Origin: CAYOEJ01 sp964403015
Lineage (GTDB): Bacteria; Actinomycetota; Actinomycetes; Actinomycetales; Actinomycetaceae
NCBI GenBank assembly: GCA_964403015.1
Contig: CAYOEJ010000018.1
Location: forward strand, 1-36,058
Direction: 5' to 3'
DNA length: 36,058 nucleotides
A program made the position numbers and the translations under genes. How positions within the stretch are numbered: the stretch's first letter is position 1; every line of letters begins with the position of its first letter. Positions 15,837 to 23,793 of this stretch are shown in pieces. The notes beneath the pieces are model-generated. The model was given only the letters and a program-made list of their open reading frames with translations, was not told the DNA's origin and made no database searches.

Positions 15837-15885
15837 CGAAATGCCATCAGGCAAAGAGCCGGCTTGCCGGCATCGAGGAGGTACC

Positions 15886-16962
15886 GTGCCCACCGATCAG
15901 ACCCTCTCAGCAGCAATTATTCTGGCTGCAGGAAAAGGCACGCGAATCAAGTCGCAAACTCCCAAGGTTCTTCTCGAAATGTGTGGCCGCTCATTGGTTG
16001 GCCACGCTAACGACGCCGTTCGTGGGGCTGGCGCATCCCGCATCGTTTTCGTTGTTCGGCACGAGCGCGAGCGCGTCGTGGAACATCTGACCGATATTAA
16101 CCCGGACGCACTCATCGCCGATCAGGACGACATCAAGGGCACCGGCCGTGCCGCTCAGTGTGGACTTGAGGCGCTTCCGGCCGATCTCACCGGACCGGTT
16201 CTGATTATGGCCGGCGACTCTCCCATGTTCTCCTCCGAGACCTTCACGGAGCTCTTGCGCGCTCATAACGAGGGCGGCGCTGCAGTGACCGTGCTGTCTA
16301 CTCGTATTCCCGATGCTCACGGCTACGGGCGCATCCTTCGTTCCGCGGCACCAGGATCGACCGAAGTGGACGGCACACCGGAAGCAACCGGTCCGATCAC
16401 CGGCATCGTTGAAGAGAAGGACGCCACCGACCTTCAGCGTCAAATCAATGAAATTGGAACTTCCACCTATATCTTCGACGCCGAATTCCTTCGCGAGTCG
16501 CTGGGCAGCCTCGGGACCGATAACGCTCAGGGCGAGATGTACCTGACTGATCTCATCGCTGTTGCCCGCGAGGCGAACAGGGACGTTGCCTCGTTCGTAC
16601 TGGAGGACTCGGTTCAGGCAGAAGGCGTGAACGACCTCGTCCAGCTCGCCACGCTGCGCGCGGAAAAGAACCGCAGAATCCTTGAGACATGGATGCGCAC
16701 GGGCGTTTCGATTATCGATCCTGCAACCACGGCCATCGATGTTGACGTCACTCTCGAGCCCGACTCGATCATTCAGCCGGGCACAATCCTGCGGGGCAAA
16801 ACCCACGTAGCTGCGTTCGGCGTCGTCGGTCCACATTCCGAACTGACCAACGTCACGGTAGGTAGCAAAGCCGTTGTGCCGCATACGGTAGCCCGCGGCG
16901 TAAGCATTGGCGAAGGTGAGACAATTCGACCTTTCTCTGTGCTAAACGAAAACCCCGAGTAG
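15886..16962 (+). CDS. glmU: GlmU-type UDP-GlcNAc pyrophosphorylase lacking the acetyltransferase domain
   Basis: The product is 358 residues from GTG 15886, which has a GAGGAGG site; an in-frame ATG at 15841 would add 15 residues right after the tRNA. The N-terminal uridylyltransferase is intact: 'ILAAGKGTRIKSQTPKVL', 'IMAGDSP', 'GYGRI', 'IVEEKDA' and 'GEMYLTDL'. It would couple UTP with GlcNAc-1-phosphate for peptidoglycan precursor synthesis. Bifunctional GlmU is normally about 450-490 residues. Here the left-handed beta-helix begins ('VDVTLEPDSIIQPGTIL') but the protein stops after 'IGEGETIRPFSVL'. The acetyltransferase catalytic region, with the His in KxGH and the NYDG motif, is therefore missing. 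Only 69 bp separate the stop from prs, so no displaced domain follows. Acetylation of GlcN-1-phosphate would need another protein. Confidence 0.92.
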   Translation: MPTDQTLSAAIILAAGKGTRIKSQTPKVLLEMCGRSLVGHANDAVRGAGASRIVFVVRHERERVVEHLTDINPDALIADQDDIKGTGRAAQCGLEALPADLTGPVLIMAGDSPMFSSETFTELLRAHNEGGAAVTVLSTRIPDAHGYGRILRSAAPGSTEVDGTPEATGPITGIVEEKDATDLQRQINEIGTSTYIFDAEFLRESLGSLGTDNAQGEMYLTDLIAVAREANRDVASFVLEDSVQAEGVNDLVQLATLRAEKNRRILETWMRTGVSIIDPATTAIDVDVTLEPDSIIQPGTILRGKTHVAAFGVVGPHSELTNVTVGSKAVVPHTVARGVSIGEGETIRPFSVLNENPE

Positions 16963-16971
16963 GCTGGTCAG

Positions 16972-16994
16972 TGGGTGCGGCCATACCGGACCCA
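16972..16994 (+). other. Small hairpin between glmU and prs
   Basis: TGGGT-g-CGG pairs with CCG-g-ACCCA around a CCATA loop, with one G-G mismatch. It has no T tract. It lies 10 bp after the glmU stop and 38 bp before prs, so it may be a weak terminator, an mRNA-stabilising structure, or chance. Confidence 0.3.
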
Positions 16995-17031
16995 TCGGCG
17001 CAAGTGTTGAAATTTCGAAGATAGGTCGCAC

Positions 17032-18012
17032 ATGACAGGCATTCACACCACTGGAGCTAAGCACCTCGTTCTCGCAAGCGGACGAGCTCACCCCGACCTT
17101 GCTAAGGCAGTGGCTGAAGAACTCGATATCGACCTATTGCCAACCACGGCATACGATTTCGCAAACTCCGAAATCTACGTGCGATTTGATGAGTCACTGC
17201 GCGGCTCGGATGTGTTTATCTTGCAGTCCATCTGCGTGCCGGTGAACAAGTGGATTATGGAAACGCTCATTATGGTGGATGCGGCCAAGCGCGCCTCCGC
17301 CAAGCGAATCACCGTAGCAGTGCCGTCCTATCCATACTCGCGCCAGGACAAGAAGCACAAGGGCCGCGAACCGATCTCGGCGCGCCTCATGGCTGACCTC
17401 TTCAAGACCGCGGGCGCGGACCGCATCATGTCTGTCGATTTACATGCCTCCCAAACCCAGGGATTCTTCGACGGACCGGTGGATCACCTGTGGGCAATGC
17501 CCACCCTCGTTGAGTACGTTCGTACGCGGATCGACGCCGGAAACTCGGTGATCGTCTCTCCCGACGCCGGTCGAATCAAGGTTGCCGAGCAGTGGGGCGA
17601 TCGCCTTGGCGGGCTTCCGCTTGCGTTCGTTCACAAGACGCGCGACATCAACCGCCCCAATGAAGCCACCGCGAACCGCGTGGTGGGCGAAGTTGCTGGC
17701 CGCACGGCCGTGATCGTGGACGACCTCATTGATACTGCGGGCACCATCACCGGTGCGGCGCGTGTGGTTCTTGAGGCCGGAGCTAAAGACGTGATCATCG
17801 CTGCCACCCATGCCCCGATGTCGGACCCGGCAACCAAGCGCCTCAGCGAGAGCGGTGTTCGCGAGGTTGTTGTCACCGATACACTTCCGATTCCCACGGA
17901 CAAGCATTTCCCGCAGCTCACCGTTCTGCCGATCGCGCCGGTGCTCGCTACAGCCATCCAGGAAGTGTTCAACGACGGTTCGGTAACCTCCCTGTTTGAC
18001 GGAGCGTTCTAA
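17032..18012 (+). CDS. prs: Ribose-phosphate pyrophosphokinase (PRPP synthetase)
   Basis: The enzyme makes PRPP from ribose-5-phosphate and ATP for purine, pyrimidine, His, Trp and NAD synthesis. The 326-residue product has the expected pieces: 'FANSEIYVRFDESLRG', the flexible-loop region 'PSYPYSRQDKKHKGREPISA', the metal-binding segment 'DLHASQTQGFF', and the PRPP-binding loop VDDLIDTAGTI. Length and order match class I bacterial enzymes. It follows glmU by 69 bp, an arrangement widespread in bacteria. It is cytoplasmic and presumably constitutive. Confidence 0.97.
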   Translation: MTGIHTTGAKHLVLASGRAHPDLAKAVAEELDIDLLPTTAYDFANSEIYVRFDESLRGSDVFILQSICVPVNKWIMETLIMVDAAKRASAKRITVAVPSYPYSRQDKKHKGREPISARLMADLFKTAGADRIMSVDLHASQTQGFFDGPVDHLWAMPTLVEYVRTRIDAGNSVIVSPDAGRIKVAEQWGDRLGGLPLAFVHKTRDINRPNEATANRVVGEVAGRTAVIVDDLIDTAGTITGAARVVLEAGAKDVIIAATHAPMSDPATKRLSESGVREVVVTDTLPIPTDKHFPQLTVLPIAPVLATAIQEVFNDGSVTSLFDGAF

Positions 18013-18081
18013 GACGCTAGCGTCCTGCGGCAGCCGAGTGGTTGTGTAAGAGCGGCCCGGCGCCGCTAGTTTCGTGCACCT

Positions 18082-18291
18082 CCTGCTGCATTGCGCCGTG
18101 TGAACTTCGCACTCTGACTTTTCAACGCCACTTCGTNNNNNNNNNNNNNNNNNNNNNNNNNNNNNNNNNNNNNNNNNNNNNNNNNNNNNNNNNNNNNNNN
18201 NNNNNNNNNNNNNNNNNNNNNNNNNNNNNNNNNNNNCCTGCTGCATTGCGCCGTGTGAACTTCGCACTCTGACTTTTCAACGCCACTTCGT
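18082..18291. repeat. 55-bp direct repeat flanking an assembly gap
   Basis: The 55 bases ending at the gap (18082-18136) recur exactly as the first 55 bases after it (18237-18291). Each copy starts CCTGCTGCATTGCG and ends CGCCACTTCGT. Related fragments (TTCGTGCAC before the left copy, TTCGTGCGC after the right) suggest a longer degenerate array. The rest of the 409-bp prs-rplY interval shows no gene. An exact 55-base overlap can also come from a k-mer assembler, so the copy number is unknown. Confidence 0.75.
18137..18236. other. Assembly gap (100 N), prs-rplY interval
   Basis: Exactly 100 N mark an unsized scaffold gap. Both edges carry the same 55-bp sequence. Confidence 0.98.
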
Positions 18292-18421
18292 GCGCGTTAG
18301 ACTTTTGCAGTTGCCTCGGCGAGGGAACCGCTTTGGCGGAACCGTTATCGACGCGGTGTCTGTGTCTCCTTGACATGGTCTCCGTTCTGAGGCCGTCCGA
18401 TAGAAACTAAAAGGAGATGAC

Positions 18422-19042
18422 ATGGCTGAAAAGATTGAAGCTATCGTCCGCAAGGAGTTCGGCAAGGGTGCATCCCGCCGTCTTCGTCGCGAAGACAAGA
18501 TGCCTGCCGTTGTTTACGGTCACGGCGAAGACCCCATCCACATCGCGCTGGATTACCACACCGCATTCCTCGCAATTCGTGGAAACGCAAACGCACTTCT
18601 CACTCTCGACATCGAGGGCGAAGAGCAGCTCGCACTGGTCAAGGATCAGCAGCGCAACCCGCTTAACCGCGTGATTGAGCACCTCGACCTGCTTCGCGTG
18701 AAGAAGGGCGAGAAGGTTGATGTTGACGTCTTCATCGTTGTCGAAGGCGAGCCTGCAGGCGACGCCATTGCAACGGTCGAGCTCCTCTCCATCCCGGTGA
18801 AGGCACCTGCGACCGACATTCCGGAATCCTTCGTGGTTTCCGTGGAAGGCCGCGAAGAGGGCGACAACCTCACCATTGCCGACATCGAGTTCCCGTCGTC
18901 GGTCGAGTGCGATCTCGATCCGGAAGAGACCATCGTGGTCATCTCGATTCCGGCTGAAGAGCCAGAACCCGAGGTTGAAGGCGAAGCCGCTGAAGACGGC
19001 GAAGCCTCCGAGGAGTCCGCAGAGGGCTCCGAGGAAGAGTGA
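18422..19042 (+). CDS. rplY: 50S ribosomal protein L25/general stress protein Ctc
   Basis: The product is 206 residues, the long (Ctc/TL5) form. An N-terminal 5S-rRNA-binding L25 domain (about 1-95; 'KGASRRLRREDKMPAVVYG') is followed by a beta-rich C-terminal domain (about 100-182) and a highly acidic tail of Glu/Ala/Ser. The ribosome site AAAAGGAG is strong. A TTGACA at 18370-18375 resembles a -35, but no well-spaced -10 follows. It sits upstream of pth and mfd, as in many bacteria, with its own terminator. Confidence 0.95.
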   Translation: MAEKIEAIVRKEFGKGASRRLRREDKMPAVVYGHGEDPIHIALDYHTAFLAIRGNANALLTLDIEGEEQLALVKDQQRNPLNRVIEHLDLLRVKKGEKVDVDVFIVVEGEPAGDAIATVELLSIPVKAPATDIPESFVVSVEGREEGDNLTIADIEFPSSVECDLDPEETIVVISIPAEEPEPEVEGEAAEDGEASEESAEGSEEE

Positions 19043-19057
19043 GCTTAGCTCTTTAGT

Positions 19058-19091
19058 CAGTGAGGTCCGCCCGGAAGGGTGGGCCTCACTG
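19058..19091 (+). terminator. rplY terminator
   Basis: CAGTGAGG (19058-19065) pairs with CCTCACTG (19084-19091). The stem extends inward by CCGCCC/GGGTGG pairing and is followed by CTCTTT. It lies 15 bp after the rplY stop. Confidence 0.8.
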
Positions 19092-19159
19092 CTCTTTAGG
19101 CTCCGCTCTTGGCGGGGAGGGGACGACGGCGGTTAGGCTTAGACCGATAAGGAGAACTG

Positions 19160-19744
19160 ATGCACGCAGTTATTGGACTCGGTAACCCGGGCCCGCGCTA
19201 TGAAAACACGCGCCACAACATCGGCCAGCACGTGGTTCACACGCTCGTCGATCGAATCGGGACATCGCTTTCCCTTCATAAGCAGTCGAATACTCGAGCA
19301 GCGTCCGCACGACTTGGGGTAGCGCCCGGGCAGCCCGGGGAGCAGGTCATCCTCGGTATGACTAACTCGTTCATGAACGTCTCCGGCGGTCCGGTGTCCT
19401 CCCTGATGAAGTACTTTAACGTTCCCGCCAGTAACCTCATCGTCATCCACGACGAGCTCGATCTACCTTTTGGAACTCTGAAGCTCAAGCGCGGTGGCGG
19501 CGAGGGTGGCCATAACGGCCTAAAATCGATCACGCAGTCACTGGGAAACAAGGAATACATTCGGCTGCGCTTCGGCATTTCGCGGCCCCCTGGGCGCCAA
19601 GACCCAGCTGACTATGTGCTTTCCGACTTCAACGCGGGCGAGCGCAAAGAACTGGACGCGCTGATCGACGCCGCAGCAGACGCCGTCGTCGACGTCCTCG
19701 AGCTTGGGCTCGAAAAAGCGACCATGCGCCTGCACACCAGCTAA
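19160..19744 (+). CDS. pth: Peptidyl-tRNA hydrolase
   Basis: The enzyme cleaves peptidyl-tRNAs released from stalled ribosomes. The 194-residue product has the catalytic residues in family order: Asn in GLGNPG, His in ENTRHNIG, Asp in HDELDLPFG, and Asn in GGHNGLKSI. The start ATG has an AAGGAG site. It lies between rplY and mfd, all on the plus strand. The 46 bp before mfd contain no terminator, so pth and mfd are probably co-transcribed. Confidence 0.97.
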   Translation: MHAVIGLGNPGPRYENTRHNIGQHVVHTLVDRIGTSLSLHKQSNTRAASARLGVAPGQPGEQVILGMTNSFMNVSGGPVSSLMKYFNVPASNLIVIHDELDLPFGTLKLKRGGGEGGHNGLKSITQSLGNKEYIRLRFGISRPPGRQDPADYVLSDFNAGERKELDALIDAAADAVVDVLELGLEKATMRLHTS

Positions 19745-19790
19745 TCGCCCACGTTCTTGACCACCAGCAACCGAAACCGGCAAGGAACTC

Positions 19791-22700
19791 ATGGATCTCC
19801 GTCCACTTCTCGACATTCTCTCTCGCAATGAGACGCTTGACGATATCGCAGACGCTCGTTTCGCCGACGTCGGAATCCCACGGGGTGCTGTTGCTCCCGT
19901 TCTTGCGGAGTTAGCGGGGGCGCGCACCGGCGAGGCGCGTCCACTCCAGGTCGCTGTGACGGCCTCGGGCAAGGACGGCGAGGATCTCGCATCGGCCCTG
20001 CGCGGATATCTTCCCGACGATGCCATCGACCTCTATCCCGCATGGGAAACGCTTCCGCACGAGAGGCTTTCACCACGCTCTGACACGGTGGCTCGCCGAA
20101 TCCGAACCTTGCGCCGGCTCGCCCATCCGGAGGAGTTCGCGCCCCTGCAGGTGCTCGTCATTCCAGTTCGTGCACTATTGCAGCCCATCGTGGATGGGCT
20201 CGGCGAAATGGAAGCGGTTCACGTGCAGGTGGGCGACGTGATTGACCTCGAGGAACTCCAAGAATCGCTGGTCAATGCCGCATATACCCGGGTGGACATG
20301 ATTGAAGGGCGCGGCCAGTTCGCCGTGCGTGGCGGTATTATCGACATTTTCCCGCCCACCGAGGACCACCCGCTGCGCGTGGAGATGTTTGGTGACGAGG
20401 TCGATGAGATTCGCACCTTCGCGATCTCCGACCAGCGCTCGATGGGTGAGGTTCGCTCGCTTTACGCACCTCCGTGCCGCGAAATTCTGCTTACCGACGA
20501 CGTCCGCTCGCGCGCCTCGCAAGCCATCACCACACTTCCGGGCGCGGTGGACATGCTGGACAAGATCGCCAATGGGATTGCAGTGGAGGGCATGGAATCC
20601 CTCGCCCCGATTCTCGTAGAGAAAATGGTCTCGGTAGTATCTCAGCTGCCCAAGGACGCGCGCATCCACCTCGTTGAACCGGAGCGGATTCAGGCCCGCG
20701 CCGAATCCCTCATCAGCACGACCGAAGAATTCCTAAGCGCGGCGTGGTCATCGGCTGCCTCCGGCGGGCAGGTTCCGATCGAAGTCAATCGAGCGTCGTT
20801 TGCCGAGCTGACAGACGTGCGTGCCGAGGCACGCGAGCTTGGGCTCGGCTGGTGGACTTTGGGCGGATTTGTGTCTGAGGACGTCATCTCTCTCGACCTT
20901 CGTGAGCCACAAAAGTTCGCCGGCAATGTTGAACATGCCCTCACGGAGCTTGGCAAGCTGGCAAAGAACCAGTGGCAGATCGTGCTCGCGGTTGAAGGTG
21001 CAGGTTTGGGACGGCGAATTTGTGAGCAGCTTTCGGATGCTGACGTGCCGGCCACCTACGTTGACGACTTGCCGAGCCAGCTGAACCCCGGCGTCGTCTA
21101 CGTCACCGCAGCTCCGCTCACCTCGGGAATGATCGCTGATGGACTCAAGCTAGCCGTTCTCGGTAGCCAAGACCTGATTGGCCGCGTTCGCAACGCAACG
21201 CGCCAACAGCGCGCGATGCCGAAGCGGCGGAAGAACGCGGTAGATCCGCTTCAGCTCAAGCCCGGGGACTATGTCGTCCACCAGCGCCACGGCGTCGCCC
21301 AGTTCGTCAAGCTCGCAAAGCGCGCGTTGGGCGGACCGAACGGCGCCCAGCGAGAGTACGTCGTGCTCGAGTATGCATCATCGAAGCGGGGCGGCCCGCG
21401 CGATCAGCTCTGGGTTCCCACTGATCAACTCGATCAGGTCACCAAGTACTCGGGCGGCGATGCGCCATCGCTGAACAAGATGGGCGGCGTCGACTGGGAG
21501 AAGACAAAGGCCAAGGCGCGCGCGGCGGTCAAGCAGATCGCTCGCGAACTCATTCGTCTCTACGCTCAGCGTCGGGCAACGAAGGGCCACGCCTTTGGCG
21601 CGGATACCCCGTGGCAACGTGAGCTCGAGGACGCGTTTGAATACATCGAAACGCCCGACCAAATGTCCACGATCGACGATGTCAAGCGTGACATGGAGTC
21701 GCCAGAGCCCATGGATCGCCTCATCTCGGGTGACGTGGGATATGGCAAGACCGAGATCGCGGTGCGAGCCGCGTTCAAGGCTGTCCAAGACGGCAAGCAG
21801 GTGGCGGTTCTTGTGCCAACCACCCTGCTGGTCCAGCAGCACCTCGAGACCTTCACGCAACGCTACGCCGGATTCCCGGTGGAAGTGGCTGGTCTTTCAC
21901 GTTTCCAAACGGATCGAGAAGCGGAAAAGGTTCGTCAGGGAGTTCGCGATGGGTCGATCGACGTCGTTATCGGAACGCACCGCCTCATCACCGGCGACGT
22001 GCGTTTCAAGGATCTCGGCCTCGTGATTGTGGACGAAGAGCAACGCTTCGGCGTGGAACACAAGGAGATGCTCAAGCAGCTGTATCCCACGGTGGACGTC
22101 CTTGCGATGTCTGCCACCCCCATCCCACGTACGCTGGAAATGGCCGTGACCGGGATCAGGCAGATGTCCCAGCTGGCAACTCCGCCAGAAGAACGCCACC
22201 CGATCCTGACCTACGTCGGTGCTCATGAACCAAAGCAAATCTCGGCAGCGATTAAGCGCGAACTCCTTCGCGACGGCCAGATTTTCTACATTCATAACCG
22301 CACTCAGTCGATTAACCGCGTTGCCGCCGAACTTTCTGAACTCGTGCCCGAAGCACGCATTGGCGTGGCCCACGGAAAGATGGGCGAGCACCAGCTCGAA
22401 GACGTGATCCAGCAGTTCTGGGACAAAGACATCGACGTACTCGTGTGTACCACGATTGTGGAAACCGGACTCGATATCTCGAACGCGAACACGCTCATTG
22501 TCGAGGACGCACACAAACTTGGCCTCTCTCAGCTCCACCAGCTGCGTGGACGAGTGGGACGTGGCCGAGAGCGCGCCTATGCCTACTTCCTGTATCCGCG
22601 CGATAAGTCGATGACCGAGACTGCCATCGAACGCCTACGCACCATTGCCTCGCACACCGAGTTGGGCGCCGGCATCCAGGTCGCGCTCAAGGACCTAGAG

Positions 22701-23318
22701 ATCCGCGGCGCGGGTAACCTGCTGGGCGGCGAGCAGTCCGGCCACATCGCGGGCGTGGGATTCGATCTCTACCTGCGCATGGTCTCCGAGGCAGTTGCGA
22801 ACATTACCGGCCAAGACAAGCGCACCGAGGCCGAAAAGTCTGCTGAGATGCGCATTGAGCTTCCGATTGAGGCCTACGTTCCGCAGACGTGGGTGACCTC
22901 GGAGCGGCTGCGACTGGAAATCTACTCGAAGATTGCGTCGACCACGGAGCAGGCTCAGCGTAACGACGTCCGCTCCGAACTCGTGGACCGGTACGGCGAG
23001 ATCCCGATCGAGGTTGAACGACTCTTCAGGCTCGCTGCCGTTCGTGAGAAGGCTCGCGAGGCGGGCATCGAGGAGATCACGATGCAGGGTCGCAATGTGC
23101 GTTTTGCCCCCGTGGTTCTCTCCGACGCTCGTCAGGCACGCCTGCGCCGACTCTATCCGCGGGCGACCGCCAAGGCCGCCATCCGCACGCTGCTCGTTCC
23201 GGTTCCCGATCCGGGCGGCAATCGTCTTGGTGCCAGCAAGCCGGTTGAGGATGAGGACATGTTCAATTTCGTAGAGCAGGTTCTCGATTCGGTCTTCCTT
23301 GCGAGCCTCGGTTCGTAA
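19791..23318 (+). CDS. mfd: Transcription-repair coupling factor
   Basis: The product is 1175 residues. Mfd removes RNA polymerase stalled at DNA lesions and recruits the UvrABC excision system. Domains in order: a UvrB-like N-terminal region (about 1-360); the RNA-polymerase-interacting domain (about 483-560, 'LKPGDYVVHQRHGVAQF'); a RecG-like translocase with Walker A GDVGYGKTE (about 646-654), DEEQ box VIVDEEQRFG (about 746) and the motif 'MSATPIPRTL'; the second motor lobe with 'QLRGRVGRG'; and a C-terminal TRCF domain (about 1020-1120). Length and motifs are normal. The 3' end runs into the repeat-rich interval before eno. Confidence 0.97.
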   Translation: MDLRPLLDILSRNETLDDIADARFADVGIPRGAVAPVLAELAGARTGEARPLQVAVTASGKDGEDLASALRGYLPDDAIDLYPAWETLPHERLSPRSDTVARRIRTLRRLAHPEEFAPLQVLVIPVRALLQPIVDGLGEMEAVHVQVGDVIDLEELQESLVNAAYTRVDMIEGRGQFAVRGGIIDIFPPTEDHPLRVEMFGDEVDEIRTFAISDQRSMGEVRSLYAPPCREILLTDDVRSRASQAITTLPGAVDMLDKIANGIAVEGMESLAPILVEKMVSVVSQLPKDARIHLVEPERIQARAESLISTTEEFLSAAWSSAASGGQVPIEVNRASFAELTDVRAEARELGLGWWTLGGFVSEDVISLDLREPQKFAGNVEHALTELGKLAKNQWQIVLAVEGAGLGRRICEQLSDADVPATYVDDLPSQLNPGVVYVTAAPLTSGMIADGLKLAVLGSQDLIGRVRNATRQQRAMPKRRKNAVDPLQLKPGDYVVHQRHGVAQFVKLAKRALGGPNGAQREYVVLEYASSKRGGPRDQLWVPTDQLDQVTKYSGGDAPSLNKMGGVDWEKTKAKARAAVKQIARELIRLYAQRRATKGHAFGADTPWQRELEDAFEYIETPDQMSTIDDVKRDMESPEPMDRLISGDVGYGKTEIAVRAAFKAVQDGKQVAVLVPTTLLVQQHLETFTQRYAGFPVEVAGLSRFQTDREAEKVRQGVRDGSIDVVIGTHRLITGDVRFKDLGLVIVDEEQRFGVEHKEMLKQLYPTVDVLAMSATPIPRTLEMAVTGIRQMSQLATPPEERHPILTYVGAHEPKQISAAIKRELLRDGQIFYIHNRTQSINRVAAELSELVPEARIGVAHGKMGEHQLEDVIQQFWDKDIDVLVCTTIVETGLDISNANTLIVEDAHKLGLSQLHQLRGRVGRGRERAYAYFLYPRDKSMTETAIERLRTIASHTELGAGIQVALKDLEIRGAGNLLGGEQSGHIAGVGFDLYLRMVSEAVANITGQDKRTEAEKSAEMRIELPIEAYVPQTWVTSERLRLEIYSKIASTTEQAQRNDVRSELVDRYGEIPIEVERLFRLAAVREKAREAGIEEITMQGRNVRFAPVVLSDARQARLRRLYPRATAKAAIRTLLVPVPDPGGNRLGASKPVEDEDMFNFVEQVLDSVFLASLGS

Positions 23319-23358
23319 GAGTTGCGCTCGCGGCCTGTCTTCGGCGGTACCGCGCCCC

Positions 23359-23575
23359 GTGTTCGTGACGTGCCACCCGTTCATGAGGCGCCCACCGTTC
23401 ATGGTGAGCCCGGTGTTCGTGAAGCCCGGTGTTCGTGAAGCCCNNNNNNNNNNNNNNNNNNNNNNNNNNNNNNNNNNNNNNNNNNNNNNNNNNNNNNNNN
23501 NNNNNNNNNNNNNNNNNNNNNNNNNNNNNNNNNNNNNNNNNNNGTGTTCGTGAAGCCCAGTGTTCGTGACGTGCC
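23359..23575. repeat. Degenerate 16-bp tandem repeats spanning an assembly gap
   Basis: GTGTTCGTGAAGCCCG-type units occur at 23413 and 23429 and again from 23544 after the gap. More divergent 'GTTCATGAGGCGCCC' and 'GTTCATGGTGAGCCC' units precede them. The same variant unit, GTGTTCGTGACGTGCC, bounds the array on both sides (23359-23374 and 23560-23575). It lies in the 475-bp mfd-eno interval, where I see no gene. The array length is hidden by the gap. Confidence 0.8.
23444..23543. other. Assembly gap (100 N), mfd-eno interval
   Basis: A 100-N scaffold gap lies inside the 16-bp repeat array; its true length is unknown. Confidence 0.98.
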
Positions 23576-23667
23576 CCATACCGGGTTCGGGACGAAACGC
23601 CGTCGTTCCTCATGAAAACGTGCCTTCGGATTGCCCGGAGAGCAAAAACTAGCCCCCTATTTGGTCG

Positions 23668-23693
23668 CGAAAGTGTATTCCTAGGCACTTTCG
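23668..23693 (+). promoter_or_regulatory. Inverted repeat upstream of eno
   Basis: CGAAAGTG (23668-23675) and CACTTTCG (23686-23693) form an 8-bp perfect inverted repeat with a 10-base spacer, 100 bp before eno. No T tract follows, so an operator, or a late mfd terminator lacking a U-run, are both possible. A second small repeat, GGGC-TAGC-GCCC, lies at about 23717-23728. Confidence 0.4.
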
Positions 23694-23793
23694 TAGGACA
23701 ATGTAAGAAGCGGATTGGGCTAGCGCCCCATCCAGTGCGTATCGGTGCTCCTAGCTCGATGCGTGACATTACAGTCAAAATGAAGGAGTCCTT

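Noticed and set aside
15991..16884. 297-codon minus-strand open frame opposite glmU
   Set aside because: It is antisense to a well-supported gene and has no recognisable domain or ribosome site. Long antisense frames are expected at this GC content.
16972..16994. Riboswitch before prs
   Set aside because: Only a single short mismatched hairpin in a 69-bp space. Nothing matches a known ligand-binding RNA.
18082..18291. CRISPR array hidden at the prs-rplY gap
   Set aside because: The 55-bp repeated block shows no alternation of short repeats with unique spacers, and no cas gene is near.
23359..23575. CRISPR array or coding repeat protein at the mfd-eno gap
   Set aside because: Units of 16 bp without spacers are too short for CRISPR. 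The frame reading GFTNTGLHEH-type repeats on the minus strand has no start signals and runs into mfd.
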